A stretch of 64,000 bases of DNA from Parastagonospora avenae f. sp. tritici 18332-5 (taxonomy: Eukaryota > Ascomycota > Dothideomycetes > Pleosporales > Phaeosphaeriaceae), in the NCBI GenBank assembly GCA_022559985.1, contig JAFJTR010000019.1, positions 62,001 through 126,000 on the forward strand, given 5' to 3'. The notes below the pieces were generated by a model, which was given only the letters and a program-made list of their open reading frames with translations, searched no databases and was not told the DNA's origin. Made by a program: the position numbers and the translations under genes. Shown here piece by piece: positions 1 to 11,593 of this stretch; the first letter of the stretch is position 1; the number at the start of each line of letters is the position of its first letter.

Positions 1-118
1 GGGCACGTGACGCGCTAGACGGGACGAAAAGGGAATAGCAGTACCACCTCAACTTGACATGTGGAAGCGAAAATCAAGCACACGGCCTGGCGTACAGTAG
101 TGGAAAGCCTAAACGTAC

Positions 119-468
119 CTCTTCTTCGTAGTGCTAGGGGAATCTTTCTTGTCGCCGTCGACGACCTTCCTCTTACGGGGCAGTGGGCTCTGCACAAAGG
201 TACACTCTTGCTTGTGGAACTCACACAAGACACACAGTGCAGCACCCTCGTGTATCACGCAACGGCTCTTTCTTCGCCTGCAGGCGTCACACGGACGCTC
301 TCGCCGTGAGCGGATATTAGAGACGGGGCCGTTGGTGGAGGTGGGCTTGCCGACGACCAAGTTCTCTTTGCCCGGCGGAGGCTTCTGGGGTTTGCGAGGG
401 CGGGCAGCGGCAATGGGTACTGGCATTGGGCGTGGCATAGCAGGCTGTATAGCTACGGCTGTCGTCAT
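119..468 (-). CDS. Zn(II)2Cys6 transcription factor, N-terminal exon (cut by left edge)
   Basis: First coding exon of a fungal binuclear-cluster regulator. From the ATG at 468 the protein has a Pro-rich N-terminus and then a Zn2Cys6 cluster (CDACRRRKSRC, then CVLCEFHKQEC). A basic stretch (PRKRK) follows, as is usual after this DNA-binding domain. An in-frame extension upstream has no earlier ATG, so 468 is the likely start. The reading frame meets a stop at 109, but a good donor (GTACGT) just after 119 indicates an intron. The rest, including any fungal-specific TF domain, lies beyond position 1. The domain is clear. The target pathway cannot be told from this fragment. Confidence 0.8.
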
Positions 469-3384
469 ATCGGTCTCGGGCGCTGACGATGCGCTCAAGA
501 GATAAGGGCAGATAGAGAGGGATGGGCTGTGCTTAGTTGCAGCTAGGACGACCAGGTATACCACCAGCTACTGATAAAGCGCGGGCCGTGGCTAGTCTAC
601 GGCGTGCTGGTGCCGAGAAGTGAGTGCGAAAGCAAGATTGCTGTACTGCACCAGTCACACGACGCCGAGAAAGATAGAGTCCTGGAAGCGAAAGTTGGCC
701 AGGGCTTATCGCGTGGGTGCGGGTAGATGCACGGAGATATATTGGGCAAGTCGGGAGAAAGTAACTCGAGTCGGATAGTGCTTCGGGAGTGTCAAGACGG
801 ATGTCCCAGGTTGCCAGTCACGGCCGCGAGAAGAATGAGGTGGTCGATGGTTCGCGCCGTCATTGAGGGTCCTGAGGATGTAGAGTGCACACGCGACCGG
901 AATTTTGCGGACTTGGGCGCGGAGATGGGGTAGGATGCGAGCTATGACCCAGTGTGGGGCGAGGGCAAACGCAGCATCGGGGTGGGAGTCGTGCAGAGGC
1001 AAGTTATGCTGGCGAGAGCGTTGCGAGAGTCTTTTGAGGTTCGACGCGACACCATGTACGGGAACATGTGCCTGGCATGGCAGCACGGGCCGTCGTTTAC
1101 GTGATGGGAACTTCGGAGCGCTGAGAGCGGCTAGTCGCTTGCAATACAGCCAGCGAGCCATCCGGACACCAAGTGATAAGAAGACTACGGAGCCAATGGG
1201 GCGCTGCTATCCCCCACTGCCCAAAGCTGCGCGTAAAAGTATTATGCCAACTCTGGCTGCTCTATCTCTGCATCATCTCCAGACTGCTATCGCTGCGCAT
1301 CGTTCCCTGCCACCCAGCCAAGCAGCAATTACTGTTAGGTACTGCTTTCCACATTTAGCATTGGCACTGCCAGATGCACGTCACTTGCGACGTCCTCTCG
1401 ATGCAACATCATCTACCGCAAATCCGGTATGCTTGGTGTAGCGTTTGGAAGCATTTTGCCATGATATGGCCTGACAGTTGCAGAGCTCCCTTCCAGAACG
1501 GAAGCGAAGGGCTCATTGTGATGTCAAGATGCCCTGAAAATGCTCGTAAGAATGCATCATTAGACGAATCTGGACAATCGTGATTCCCAAACTACCGTAA
1601 ACCAGCCTCCGCACGAGTCCCATCTCCACATTGGACCCTATCGTGTGCCCAATTTTCCGCTCCGCTCTCCCTTGCCGTCGTCTCACCGCTCGCCCTTCAG
1701 GCAAAAGCGCCTTCCGCCCCGATTACCGGCATATCGTTGCGATAACCTCCGCCAATCCTGGTCAGACAAGATAGTCGCATGTCATGTCAGCCTCCTTCAA
1801 TGTTCCCAGCGCGACTCAGTTGCCCAACCAAGAAATCGTCCTCGAAATGTCGTGCATTTGTACGTAAAATATTAGACTAGCGACACCGCGATCTGCCAAC
1901 AACCTCAACTTTGGGTGCAAATCCTGAACAATGACGAAACGGCTTCGGTAGCACCGGTCGCGCTGATGTCGCAATTCACTTTGCTCCAAGATAGAGCGGT
2001 ATGTGATAATTAACGGCCGTACTCTGCAAAGTAGCGCAGCAAGGCTATCCTGTCGCACCTCAACAGTCTTCTACCACCGCCCTGCGCAGTCACTTCCGTT
2101 CGTCGCCACTGGCTCGAGTCAGGCCCTGTTCATGTTCCCAGGGAGTTTAGATCCCAAAGCTTCTCGTTGTTGTTACGAAATTTAAACGGTGCGATGCAGA
2201 TCTGGCATGTGAAACCAAGCGAGCGGATTTATCATCGGGCCGAATTTCCCCGGACGATTTCTCCAGACTCCCAGACAGATCAAGCAGCCCTGCACGTGGG
2301 CGGTGACGACCCTCGGCCCTATCGTAACGGACGCGTATCGAATGTTTGCGTATAATGGGCATTGCTTGAACCCAAAATGCGTCAGCACCGCCTTTATATG
2401 ATTACGCCTCTACATATTGATGCGGGGCTCTGCGTTGCGCCGAAGGAAAGATCTACTCCTGAGTACTGCCGTGGGTTCGATACGAGTGCTGAGACATTTT
2501 TGATAATGACCTTTCGGCCCTAACACATATGTTCGTGTTGGCATTCTCATGTTGACCGCTTCACTAAAGCCCAACAACAGCGTAGAGAATGTTTGGGCGG
2601 CATCAAGTGGTACAATGATTTGGTACTACCATCCAGGTAGGCTCCAGAGTATGCTCGTTTTGAAAGGGCAAGTATATCATCGAAGTACTCGCACCCAGCA
2701 ATTGAGTATTTGAAATCAAAGAGATCAGCAAGACAAGATCTAGATGCAGCACATACTTGTCATCTATCTGTACAGTTCCCTTTTTCTTTTTTGTGCTCAT
2801 GCTCCCGTCAGCTGACCCAAAGTCCCATGACGTCATCAGGGCTGAAGCACTTTCCACCAAACCCTTCCAGCCTCGATAGTATGCACACGCATTTAGTTAA
2901 CCATTCCGACATGCTCAAGGCTGAAAGGTTGGATGCGTGTCTCAACCCAGATCAGACGCAATGCTGATGCAAAGGCGGTAGGTCTTTGATAAACACCCGC
3001 GGGCTAGGTTTCGTGAAGTACTACGAGAGGTATTCCTACCATGTCAGACACGATTCATTTCACATTCGTGGCGCTATTCTGCTACCACGCAAGTTCTATA
3101 ACTTCCACAAAGTAATGTGCAGCATGTCGCTTTTGGGGGTGGGATCATCGTCTCTCGGTTGGATTACGGGCATCTAGGTAAAAAATTGCGATAAGATGAT
3201 GCAAAAGCGCATACAGCCATGAGGCTTCATTACACCCGACACCCGTCCAAAAGTCACCCCGGACTCAATATGTGTCATGATCCCCTATCGGGACACTTTT
3301 CACAGCAAAGCTGCTTCACTTTCTGTCAACCTCAGCCTCATCTCGATTCGCTTGCAGTGAGCCTTGTGCATCAGACCGGAAACA
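469..3384. other. Gene-poor stretch
   Basis: Nearly 3 kb in which I see no convincing gene. Open frames are short, overlap on both strands, mostly lack a real ATG, and show no recognisable domain. The first few hundred bases probably hold the promoter of the Zn2Cys6 regulator. Confidence 0.4.
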
Positions 3385-3760
3385 TGAGTCGCCCGCAAAG
3401 CACTTCTAGCAGACTCTCTGAGTGGACAACGTTCGAGTACGCTAGGATGATTGTCGTCACGGGTATGGCCTTGACATTGCCCTTGCCGTGAGTGTGCTCT
3501 CGCCTGAGTTCGGGGTCATAGGCCTGGCGAGCGACTTCGTCAGAGCTTCTGGGGCTGTCGAAGATACCCAGAAACCTATCAACTAACGATAGTAGGCTCA
3601 TGATTAAGCCATCGAGAAGGTTCTCGGAGGATGTAGCCCGTCTGTCGAGATTCGGAAAATGATTCGGCAGTCTCGCCACGGAATTAAAGGATGCTGAGAG
3701 CGACGAACTCGGCTCTTTCAGGCTCCACAAGACGCGTCTGTGGTAGCGTCTCAATTCTAA

Positions 3761-4123
3761 ATGTACTGGGTCATTACAACACCATTGACGCTCTTGGTGT
3801 TCTCTATCTGGAGAGTATGGATATCTCTAGGCGATCGCAAAAGGGACCAATCGACAGTCACAGCGGAAGAAGATTTGGAAGAGAAAGGGCCATGGTATCG
3901 GCGCTGGGTGCACAAGACGAGCGATTTAGATGATGCTGAGAAGCACATCGAAAGTGAAGACGTACTGCAGGTGGCTTTCGATCAAGCAGACACCGGGGAG
4001 CAAATCATGAGGGATGACGCCGTGCAGCTGGGTACGCGTGATCAAGATGCTCCAGCAACAAGCGCGGCTACCCCATTGCCAATCACACGAAACGACACAT
4101 TACTTCAAGATCCAGTAAAATAA
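3761..4123 (+). CDS. Short protein with one N-terminal membrane segment, possibly a C-terminal relic
   Basis: A 120-residue frame opening at an ATG directly preceded by a stop. Residues about 3-23 form a hydrophobic helix (VITTPLTLLVFSIWRVW), followed by an acidic, hydrophilic tail. The helix and its position near the start of the exon resemble the last membrane segment of fungal CorA-type magnesium transporters, but no GMN motif is found upstream. This is a weak resemblance, not an identification. Coding-like frame also exists upstream at about 3385-3740, so this may be the tail of a larger or broken membrane protein gene. Otherwise it is a small unknown protein. Confidence 0.35.
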   Translation: MYWVITTPLTLLVFSIWRVWISLGDRKRDQSTVTAEEDLEEKGPWYRRWVHKTSDLDDAEKHIESEDVLQVAFDQADTGEQIMRDDAVQLGTRDQDAPATSAATPLPITRNDTLLQDPVK

Positions 4124-4234
4124 ATATTCTATTTCGACTACCTCCAAGTCTCACAGCACACTATAACAAAGGAAACACCCCCAAAAGTCAGCTTCACCAT
4201 CATTTCAGTGCGTGCACACCCCACTTGTCCTGGC

Positions 4235-6828
4235 TCACATGCCTTCCTCATCCTGCACACGATAGACATCCACGCAATTCGTCATCAGCGCCGGCACACT
4301 CGCAACCAACGAACTATGCAATATCAACCCGCCGAAAACCCCGCCCTGCAACTTCCGCAGCATGTGCTGTCCCTCGTCATTCTCCTTGTCGTCGTCAGGC
4401 ACAACGCCAAAGTACAGTCTATTCCGGCTCGATGCGTCGAAGCGCTTGCGGAAGAAAGACGGACAGGTTGGCACGCCGCTCGCTGATGGGTAGGCGGGGC
4501 ACTTGTCGGGCTCGGGCTTGGGCGGGCCGGTGTCGTCGCTGGGTATGGTGAAGGTTGGCGAACGGAGCTGCGATAGTGATGGGCGAGGACCCTCTCCACT
4601 CTGCCGTGGGGTGTTCATTGCAGATTGCTTGCGGCGGAGTTTGTTTGGCGGCTCGGGGCGCTGCGGGGGATCGGTGAGGTCCATGAAGCTCATTGGCGCG
4701 GTGTTGGTGCTGTAAGGGCTCTTGATCTCCATGCTGTCGTGTTCCTTCGTCTTCTTAGATTTCTTCTTGTCCGAGGACGATTCTGCATCGGACCTGGGGT
4801 GACGATCGCTGGATTGTTTGTCGACCTGCTCAAACACCGAAGGCATCATTTTGCGACACGACTTTAGCAAGAGCGTCCATCCGGCAAATAGTGTGCCGTC
4901 AAGTGACAACCTATGGCTGTCTTGAAGATGTTGTCGAAAGCTTTGGCCCGAGAAGTACAGCGTCTGGTTGCATGTGCGAAAGTTGTGGCGGATCATGTGG
5001 TCTTTCAACGTCACGCCGTTGATCTTGCCCTCTGGACTCCTGGCCAGAGGGTCGTTGCAATAACAGCATACCACCTCTCGACGCGCTCGAGACTTGTCTG
5101 GAAACATGGTGAATTGCAAGCTTGGTAAGAAGCTGCATGACCACATGATGCAGCCTGGATGAAGTTCTTGTGCGGCAGCAAGGTTCTTGAACGTGCGTTC
5201 GCAGTATACACATTTATGCGGCAGTTTTCTACTAGAATTTAGCTTTGATTGCACGCAAAGGAATGGAGTACTCACGGATTCGACGGTCTGCCACTGTCAG
5301 GTTGATGCCTCTCGTGGCTGATTCGATCTTTCCACCAACACATCATGTCCAACCCACCCGCAAAGTGGTGAGCAACGTGATCAGCGCGATCCTGATACGT
5401 CGCAAAGTTCTCTCCACAGAAACCGCAATGAAGTGCTCGATGACCTATCTCGAGCGGCAATGGCTGGCGCCATGCATTTTCCAACTCTGTCAAACGAGCT
5501 GGCTTCTGTTCCGGGCTTACTCGATGCACCTGGGAGATGTGCTGCAGGAACTGATCTTTCCTATGGAATGTTCGCTCGGACAGAGGCTTCTGCTGGCAAG
5601 ATAGATAGTTGTGGTCGGCGAGATGCGAGGGGCTAGGGTGGTTTTTCTCGCAGAAGGGGCATCTCGAAGGAAAATCTCCAGTCCTTGGACAGCACACCCA
5701 GAGTTCCTCAGGCATGTGTACGGTTTGCTCATGGCTGAGCCATTCCGCGCGATCGTGGAAGCCCTTCTGACAGAACGTGCAGTAAAAGCTAGGTCCCTTA
5801 GGGGATAGACGTTCGACGACAATGTCAGGCTTTCGCTGGCGTGCTTGAAATTCGCTATTTAGAGCACCAGAAGACTTGTTGACTCGTGGAGACCTGAAGT
5901 GAGACATCTTGGGGCTACCTCCGGTGCTCCTGGAACCAATGGGCATATCGGTATTGGCCCGGTGAACCGGCTTAGGCCTGACAATGCCTGCAGTGTCTAC
6001 AGCTTCGTCGCCCAGTATCCAAGCCAACTTCGGGTTCGCACTTATCCTCGCTCGTGCCGCCTCTTGTGAGATATGGGGGCTGTTGTTGTTCTGCGCCTTA
6101 CGCACCGCCATGAATTGTTGCATCATGAATTCGAGTTCTTTGGCTTTCTCTTGAATTTCTTGAATCTCCTTGTCCATCCCTGCACGCTCAACTGTACCAA
6201 ATTCCACAGAAGGTGGCGGCAGAAAAATCTCTGCTCTTTCCTTCCATTCTCTTGCTATCAAGACGGGCCCAGCGTTTCCACTTGTGGCAGGCCTGCGAAG
6301 CGAAGCCACTTCGGCCTGATCCATTTCGAGCCATCGAGCCTCGGAAAGACTAATGCCGTCAATGTTATCCATCGCGTGGTGAAGCCTTGTCCGAGAATTG
6401 GCAGAGTACGATGTGTCTACCGTATCAGGCACGCTTGCCGTGGTGAAGAAGGTGGGCTTTCCGTCCGATTGATAGTCCTCCGATGTATCGCGCGAGTGTA
6501 GAAGAGTAGCCGCATTCGCCATCCAACCAAGAGGTACCTGTCTGCGTATGGCAGCATCGATAGCTGGTACGCTCGCAGCCTCGTCGGATAACGGGGCACT
6601 TAAATATCGCTCAATGGACATCCTACTGTCCATGGCTGGCCTCCCAATTTTGGTAAAGGTTTCGGTTTTTGGAACCTTTGACAATCGTCTTCGGATCGGG
6701 CTTTCAGTTGTGAATTGATGATTTTGTGGAGTTGAATCTGCAGAACTATTAGTGTGAGAACAGATGGAAGGGGATGACTGACCTGATCTCTGGAAACGCA
6801 ATCTATGGCTGTGTAACCACGCTCTCAT
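4235..6828 (-). CDS. C2H2 zinc-finger protein of unknown target
   Basis: Three exons (6828-6783, 6737-5276, 5231-4235) join into 834 residues. The first 330 or so residues are low-complexity with short coiled-coil character (around the KEIQEIQEKAKELE segment). From about residue 333 several C2H2-type fingers follow: FYCTFCQKGF...H..TVH, CPFCEKNH...H, a degenerate finger, and HCGFCGENF...H..HH. Exon 3 adds KCVYCERTF and a CCYCNDPL unit. The tail is Pro/Ser-rich. Both introns are tiny (45 and 44 nt), with CTAAT- and GCTAA-like branch sites, and each restores the frame exactly. It is probably a nuclear DNA- or RNA-binding regulator. The family is widespread in filamentous fungi but uncharacterised. 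Confidence 0.8.
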
Positions 6829-8403
6829 CCTGGGTTAATCAATCGCTCTGTGCGCGTCGTTCTTTCTACCCACAGAGGTGTAGGCTTCTCATGTATAAAA
6901 GATGCAAGCTGACATGTGCATTGTTTGGGCCAGACGTTTGGCGATAGGGAGAAGGTAAGTAAACACAGATATTTAGGCGGCAACGGAAAGATGAATTCAA
7001 GGACTGATACCCGCATCAGGCATACAGGGAAGTACGCTGGATGGCCCAAGGCGGAATCTCCATAGTACCCGCAAGAGGACACGGACCATCAAAGGGTTAA
7101 GTTTGAGAGCCCTGGACGGCCACGGACCTCGAGATGGTATGCTCGCGACACGCATTGACGGCAACGAGTTGAATGTGATCGCTGGGCAATAGTAGAGTAT
7201 ATCAGGAACACGATACTGTATATGTTTGGAGTGTACTTCTCGTATTGCTGAAGGTGTAAACATGATCCGAACAGAGTAGGCGTACGTAGTAGCTCCCAAG
7301 CGTGCACATGCCATACACTAGAACCATGGGCGCTTTTGTGTTACTGTTGGACGAGACTGGCGAAACTCTATTGCGTATGAATTGGGCGACGGCCAGAAGT
7401 AAGAGTCGGTCGTGCGCGGACGGTGTCGCAGATATAGTTCAACGGTCCCGAAGCGCTTGGACTGATAGTACGCGACACTCAAGGTGATCCTTGACAAATC
7501 AGCCCATACGTCAGTGACCGGAAACGGCAGCGGCAGGAGATCAAAATGATAGCTGAGGTGGTCCGATCAGTGAGAGTTTGGTACGGCGATTTTATCCAGA
7601 TTGACGACAAGTGAGATCAATGCGGGAAGCGACGGGTCTGATGGATGTGTGGGGTCAACCAATCAGGAGAGCGACCATGACTAGCGTCTTAGCGTGTAAA
7701 TGCACTTCAGTCCGCTCAGCCCATCTCTCAATGCTCCGAATCTTCCGGAAGCTTGAGGCAGCAGGTATGGACCAAATGTGCTTATTATGTGTACGTTACC
7801 TGGGGTTTTCACCTTGGCAGAATCAGTCCCCGTCCGAAATCGACGGAGCAATTGCCCGTCGTGCAGTCTGTATGCAAAAGAAACCGAGGGAGTGTGTCAG
7901 TAAATGTCACCCGATCATGGTGTGCTTCGATGCGATAGAGTCAATGACGCACGAGACACATGCCCGATGAGCATGATTTTGCATTAATATCCTTCTGGAA
8001 GAAATCTATGAGCCCGGGCATAACGTTTCGTACTTAGCAGCTGCAGCGACTCTCGCGACAGTCGTATGTACAAACGTGGGCTTCAAGGCCGTCCTAGCAG
8101 GCGTCTTCGTCCGGCGTCTCGGCACTAGCCACGCGGCTCTGAAGTCGGCGAGTTCTCTGTCCAAACCATTATCATATCGTCGTTATATCTAACATGTCTC
8201 GCTCAAAATACACAAAGAAGCCGGGGAGTATCGCCGCAAGAAATGTGTCATATCCTGGGGGCCGAGCGCTTTGCTCGTCGCGTGGGGCCTCGTTAGGCTC
8301 TCTTCGTCTGAGTTTGACGGGGGATGAAATCGCATCTAGTGCATGGGAGGCTGGTAATTGATCGGTCGCCTGTTGTTGTTAGTTCGATGCGCTTAACGTG
8401 TGC
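6829..8403. other. Intergenic, no gene seen
   Basis: About 1.6 kb with only short overlapping frames without domains. It should contain the promoter of the C2H2 gene and the 3' region of CKS1. Confidence 0.4.
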
Positions 8404-8845
8404 TTATTCCAGAACATACTTGAATAGCAAGATGTGTGGTTCTGGCTCGTGGACCTCGTAGTGCTCCCAACCCAAGCTCTGCGCCCGAATTAGCTTATAC
8501 ATGGTATTATGCTCCCTGTGCTGCTCCGTACCTGAGTGATGCCAAGCGCCCTCCATTCCTCCTCCCACAATAGCTTCAGGGTGCCTCGCGAGTCAAAGTA
8601 GTCCTTGGGGATGACCTTGAGCATTTGCTTCGGGAGCTGCACGTGACGATACTCATTCTCGTCGTCGGAATACCTGTAGCGCACGTCAGCCTCGCGCGGC
8701 TCCCGTGACATGACTGTCAAATGGCGTACCTGGCGGAGTAATGGATCGCATCCACAAATTCGTCCAGCTTCTCTTTTTCGTGCTCTGAGAGTGGGCGTGG
8801 CTTCTTGTTGCGCCGGGTGAAGTCAATATCCATACCGCCCGTCAT
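8404..8845 (-). CDS. CKS1: Cyclin-dependent kinase regulatory subunit Cks1/Suc1
   Basis: Three exons (8845-8730, 8673-8532, 8478-8404) give a 110-residue protein, the normal size of the family. Cks1 binds the cyclin-dependent kinase and reads phosphorylated substrates, promoting multisite phosphorylation and cell-cycle transitions. Family hallmarks are visible: HYSARYSDDENEYRHV, PKQMLKVIPKDY, LLWEEEWRALGITQS and the C-terminal GWEHYEVHEPEPHILLFKY, which contains the HxPEPHxLLF strand-exchange and kinase-contact region. Introns are 56 and 53 nt and fall cleanly between these blocks. The two N-terminal methionines (positions 1 and 5) leave a small ambiguity in the start. Confidence 0.96.
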
Positions 8846-9753
8846 GGTGAGGCTGGAGATGCGAGGTACAGAGCTCGTGTGCTCGTGCAGTGGGGGTTCG
8901 GGAGCGCTCAGTAGGCGGGGCAGGCGGCAACAGGGTTGATCAGCTGCTGTGTTGAAGGCTGGATTCGGCGCAGTTGAGTCCCTTTGTAGAGGCCGCGCGA
9001 GCGTTGGGTCTTATTAAGAAGATGATAAGAAAGCCAATTGGCGTGGTCGAGCACAACAAGTCTTGTTTACCCAAGTCGTGAAATCTTCGGGACGCGCTGC
9101 CTGACCCGTGCTTTTGGCGCTAGTGCTAGCCCCACGTTCTCGTCGCCAACGTCTTTCACCACGCGCCCGTGCATTCCCGCAATCACGTTGACTTATAAAC
9201 CTCCAGCCAGCGTTTCAATTGTCGGCATTGCGTCAGGATACACTTTGTCAGCGGGTGCCCAGAGCCGCCTCATTGCCTCGCGCGCATGCCCACAATCGGT
9301 GAAGCGACACACGATCGACCGACGTACTCACCCCTTGCCCCTCTTCGAAGCGCATGCAGTCGCTGTGATGATCAAAACCACTATGCAAAAGCGTCACAAT
9401 CACACCGCTCACTCTCCTATCGAAAAATAGCCGCAAACCCGCGATCTGGGAACTTGGAATGCCATCGCATTTCCAGTCATGGCACAAATATACTTATAAC
9501 ATTCCTGTCCCTGACGAGCACAGCTTCTCGACATATCTGCCTCTGACGACGACCCACGCACGGTACCTGCCAATACAAACACTATTTGACTCCTTGCAGC
9601 AGCGCTGTCACCGACACCGAGGCAATGCCATGTCTCTGCGGCAACCCCTCAGCCTCACCTCTCGTCGCTGGATCCACCTTCGCTCGACCGGCCATTCCCA
9701 GAATATCGGTATCTGTCGCGCATGTCTCGTCGCAGTGACTGCTGCCAAACTCT
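8846..9753. other. Intergenic, no gene seen
   Basis: Upstream region of CKS1 and downstream region of the next minus-strand gene. The longer plus-strand frame here starts without an ATG and has no recognisable domain. Confidence 0.4.
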
Positions 9754-10230
9754 CTACCTTGTCCTAGTCTTCGCTCTTTCTGGAGTGGCACGCATCTCCA
9801 AGCGTTGCGGGCAGTCGTGGTTTTCTTTCTTTCTGAATTTGCTACGCTTGATACAGCACGTCAAGACCACAAGCATCAGAGCGACAAAAGCCATGGCGCT
9901 GAGTATCACGAACAAGACCGCGGTGCTATCCATCGTCGAAGGGTGCACCGCCTCAGCTGGAGAGGCCATCCCGGAGTGTCCAGCGGTGAGCGTAGCTGGA
10001 GCTCCGATTGAGGCAGTTGTCGAAGTCGCAATGCTGTCGGTCATGTCCGTCGGGACGGTGTTTCGCAAAGACTCGGTGTATGCGCTAGGCACCCAGCTGT
10101 CTGCGGCGATCTTGTAGGTCGTCAGCGGCGCATGAGGAGCTGCATGCGTATCGATTTTCAGATGCTCATTTCGGCGGAAGTTCATGTTGCGCGTTTGTGA
10201 TGGTGATTCTTCAAACGTGGGCCTCGCCAT
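9754..10230 (-). CDS. Small single-pass membrane protein with Ser/Thr-rich ectodomain
   Basis: One exon, 158 residues from the ATG at 10230. Residues up to about 100 are polar and rich in Ser, Thr, Ala and Pro. They are followed by one strong membrane segment (LFVILSAMAFVALMLVVLTC) and then a basic juxtamembrane patch (KRSKFRKK), which suggests an outside-in orientation with a short cytosolic tail. No N-terminal signal peptide is evident, so an upstream exon carrying one could be missing. A second small membrane protein follows upstream on the same strand (10664-11167), though the two do not look homologous. Function unknown. Confidence 0.6.
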   Translation of the reverse strand: MARPTFEESPSQTRNMNFRRNEHLKIDTHAAPHAPLTTYKIAADSWVPSAYTESLRNTVPTDMTDSIATSTTASIGAPATLTAGHSGMASPAEAVHPSTMDSTAVLFVILSAMAFVALMLVVLTCCIKRSKFRKKENHDCPQRLEMRATPERAKTRTR

Positions 10231-10663
10231 GTTCAAGACCCCGAGTCCTCACGCTGCGCATGCCTGCGACACCGAGTAACAATTTTGTCTCGGCAAGAGC
10301 GTACCAAGAGCACGACTGCGATAGCTGCGCTGGTATAGGTATAATGTATGGAAAACAAGTGGGTAGCGGGTTGCACAGTCACATGTCACTAGACTTTTCG
10401 TGGAACGATTCACGTCATCTGAGTATACCAAGGTTGTCAGGTATGTCGGAACTTGATTTTGTATGGGGTGTTTTCAGCATATTCGCTAACCCCACAAGAT
10501 ACTGCCGCCCTTGCCTCAGCCATTTGTGTGGGTATTCGAATAGAGTACAACTTGAAGGCTATACAGCAACATAACTATACGCTAGAAATTCCCCGAGTGT
10601 TCCACCTGGCTTGGTCCAGCAGAGTGTGTCGCCCTGCTAGAGAAGGCCGTATACAAGACGCCA
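10231..10663. other. Intergenic, no gene seen
   Basis: Spacer between two same-strand small membrane-protein genes. It has no recognisable coding frame on either strand. Confidence 0.4.
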
Positions 10664-11167
10664 TTACTTGTCCGCCCCATCCTGTCCCTTCTCATCTTCA
10701 ACCCCGTCATTCAAACTCTTCCTCTCTTCCGCTCTGGGCTCTTTTTCGTCCTCAGAAGTCTTGGCAACATCCTTCTGATCCCGCCACTTGCGCTTTGACG
10801 CATTTCCATCTTTTCCTGGGGACGTATTGTATGGCTTTGGATCGCCCTCCATGATCCTGCTGCCCCTCCGCTCCAACCAGTCCTCCGCGCGGTCACTACT
10901 CTTGCTCGTTCTTATCTCCGGCAGCAGCTCGATCGACGGTGCGACGGTCGTAAGGTGTGAGAGCCGTTGCTCCTCATTGTAGTGCTCGCGCACAGTCGCC
11001 GGACGCGATCGTGGATGCTCGGGCGGGTCATTGTCGGCATCATTCTCGACATCGACTTGAGGCTTGCGGTTGCGCCGATAGTTGTGATTGACGATGTAGC
11101 CCGTAACAACGATAAGCAGTAAGGTGACAAGGAAGATCAGTGCAATGAACAGGTTGCGGTATTCCAT
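10664..11167 (-). CDS. Small N-terminally anchored membrane protein
   Basis: One exon of 167 residues. Residues about 5-27 (LFIALIFLVTLLLIVVTGYI) form a membrane anchor, followed by a short basic stretch (RRNRK) and a long, highly charged, probably disordered C-terminus rich in Glu, Asp, Lys and Arg. The positive-inside rule suggests the charged tail is cytosolic. There are no catalytic motifs. It may be a fungal-specific membrane-tethered protein; no function can be assigned. Confidence 0.6.
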   Translation of the reverse strand: MEYRNLFIALIFLVTLLLIVVTGYIVNHNYRRNRKPQVDVENDADNDPPEHPRSRPATVREHYNEEQRLSHLTTVAPSIELLPEIRTSKSSDRAEDWLERRGSRIMEGDPKPYNTSPGKDGNASKRKWRDQKDVAKTSEDEKEPRAEERKSLNDGVEDEKGQDGADK

Positions 11168-11460
11168 TTCGGGCGATTTCGATATCTCAGTTCGATGGAG
11201 GCTTGCAGTTGTGGATGCGTGGCGCGCTGCTGTCCGATGCTATATTCCCCTCTCAACGGACTGAATTGCTCGATGCAGACCGGTCATGTACCGTGTACCT
11301 GTCCACTCTGTTATCTCCCCAGGTAACAACGGTATCCGGTTTGACGTTGCGTGCGACTCCGGGTAAACCAAATATGTGTGATACGTATGCGTCTACCCGC
11401 GATCAACAGACCACGAAAGCAAAGTAGCGAAAGTCCACTTACGAATCAAAATACGCTAAT

Positions 11461-11488
11461 ATTGTAGTGCTCATATTGTAGTGCTCAT
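11461..11488. repeat. Perfect 14-bp tandem duplication
   Basis: The unit ATTGTAGTGCTCAT occurs twice head to tail with no mismatch, in the spacer between two minus-strand genes. It looks like a recent slippage or duplication event. Confidence 0.85.
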
Positions 11489-11593
11489 ATACATCATCTC
11501 CCTTGTGACTCAGCACGTCATCACCGGTGTAAAGCAAGGCATGCAAAACAGATACAGATAGTAACATTCTCCACCCTTTCTCTATCCCCAATC

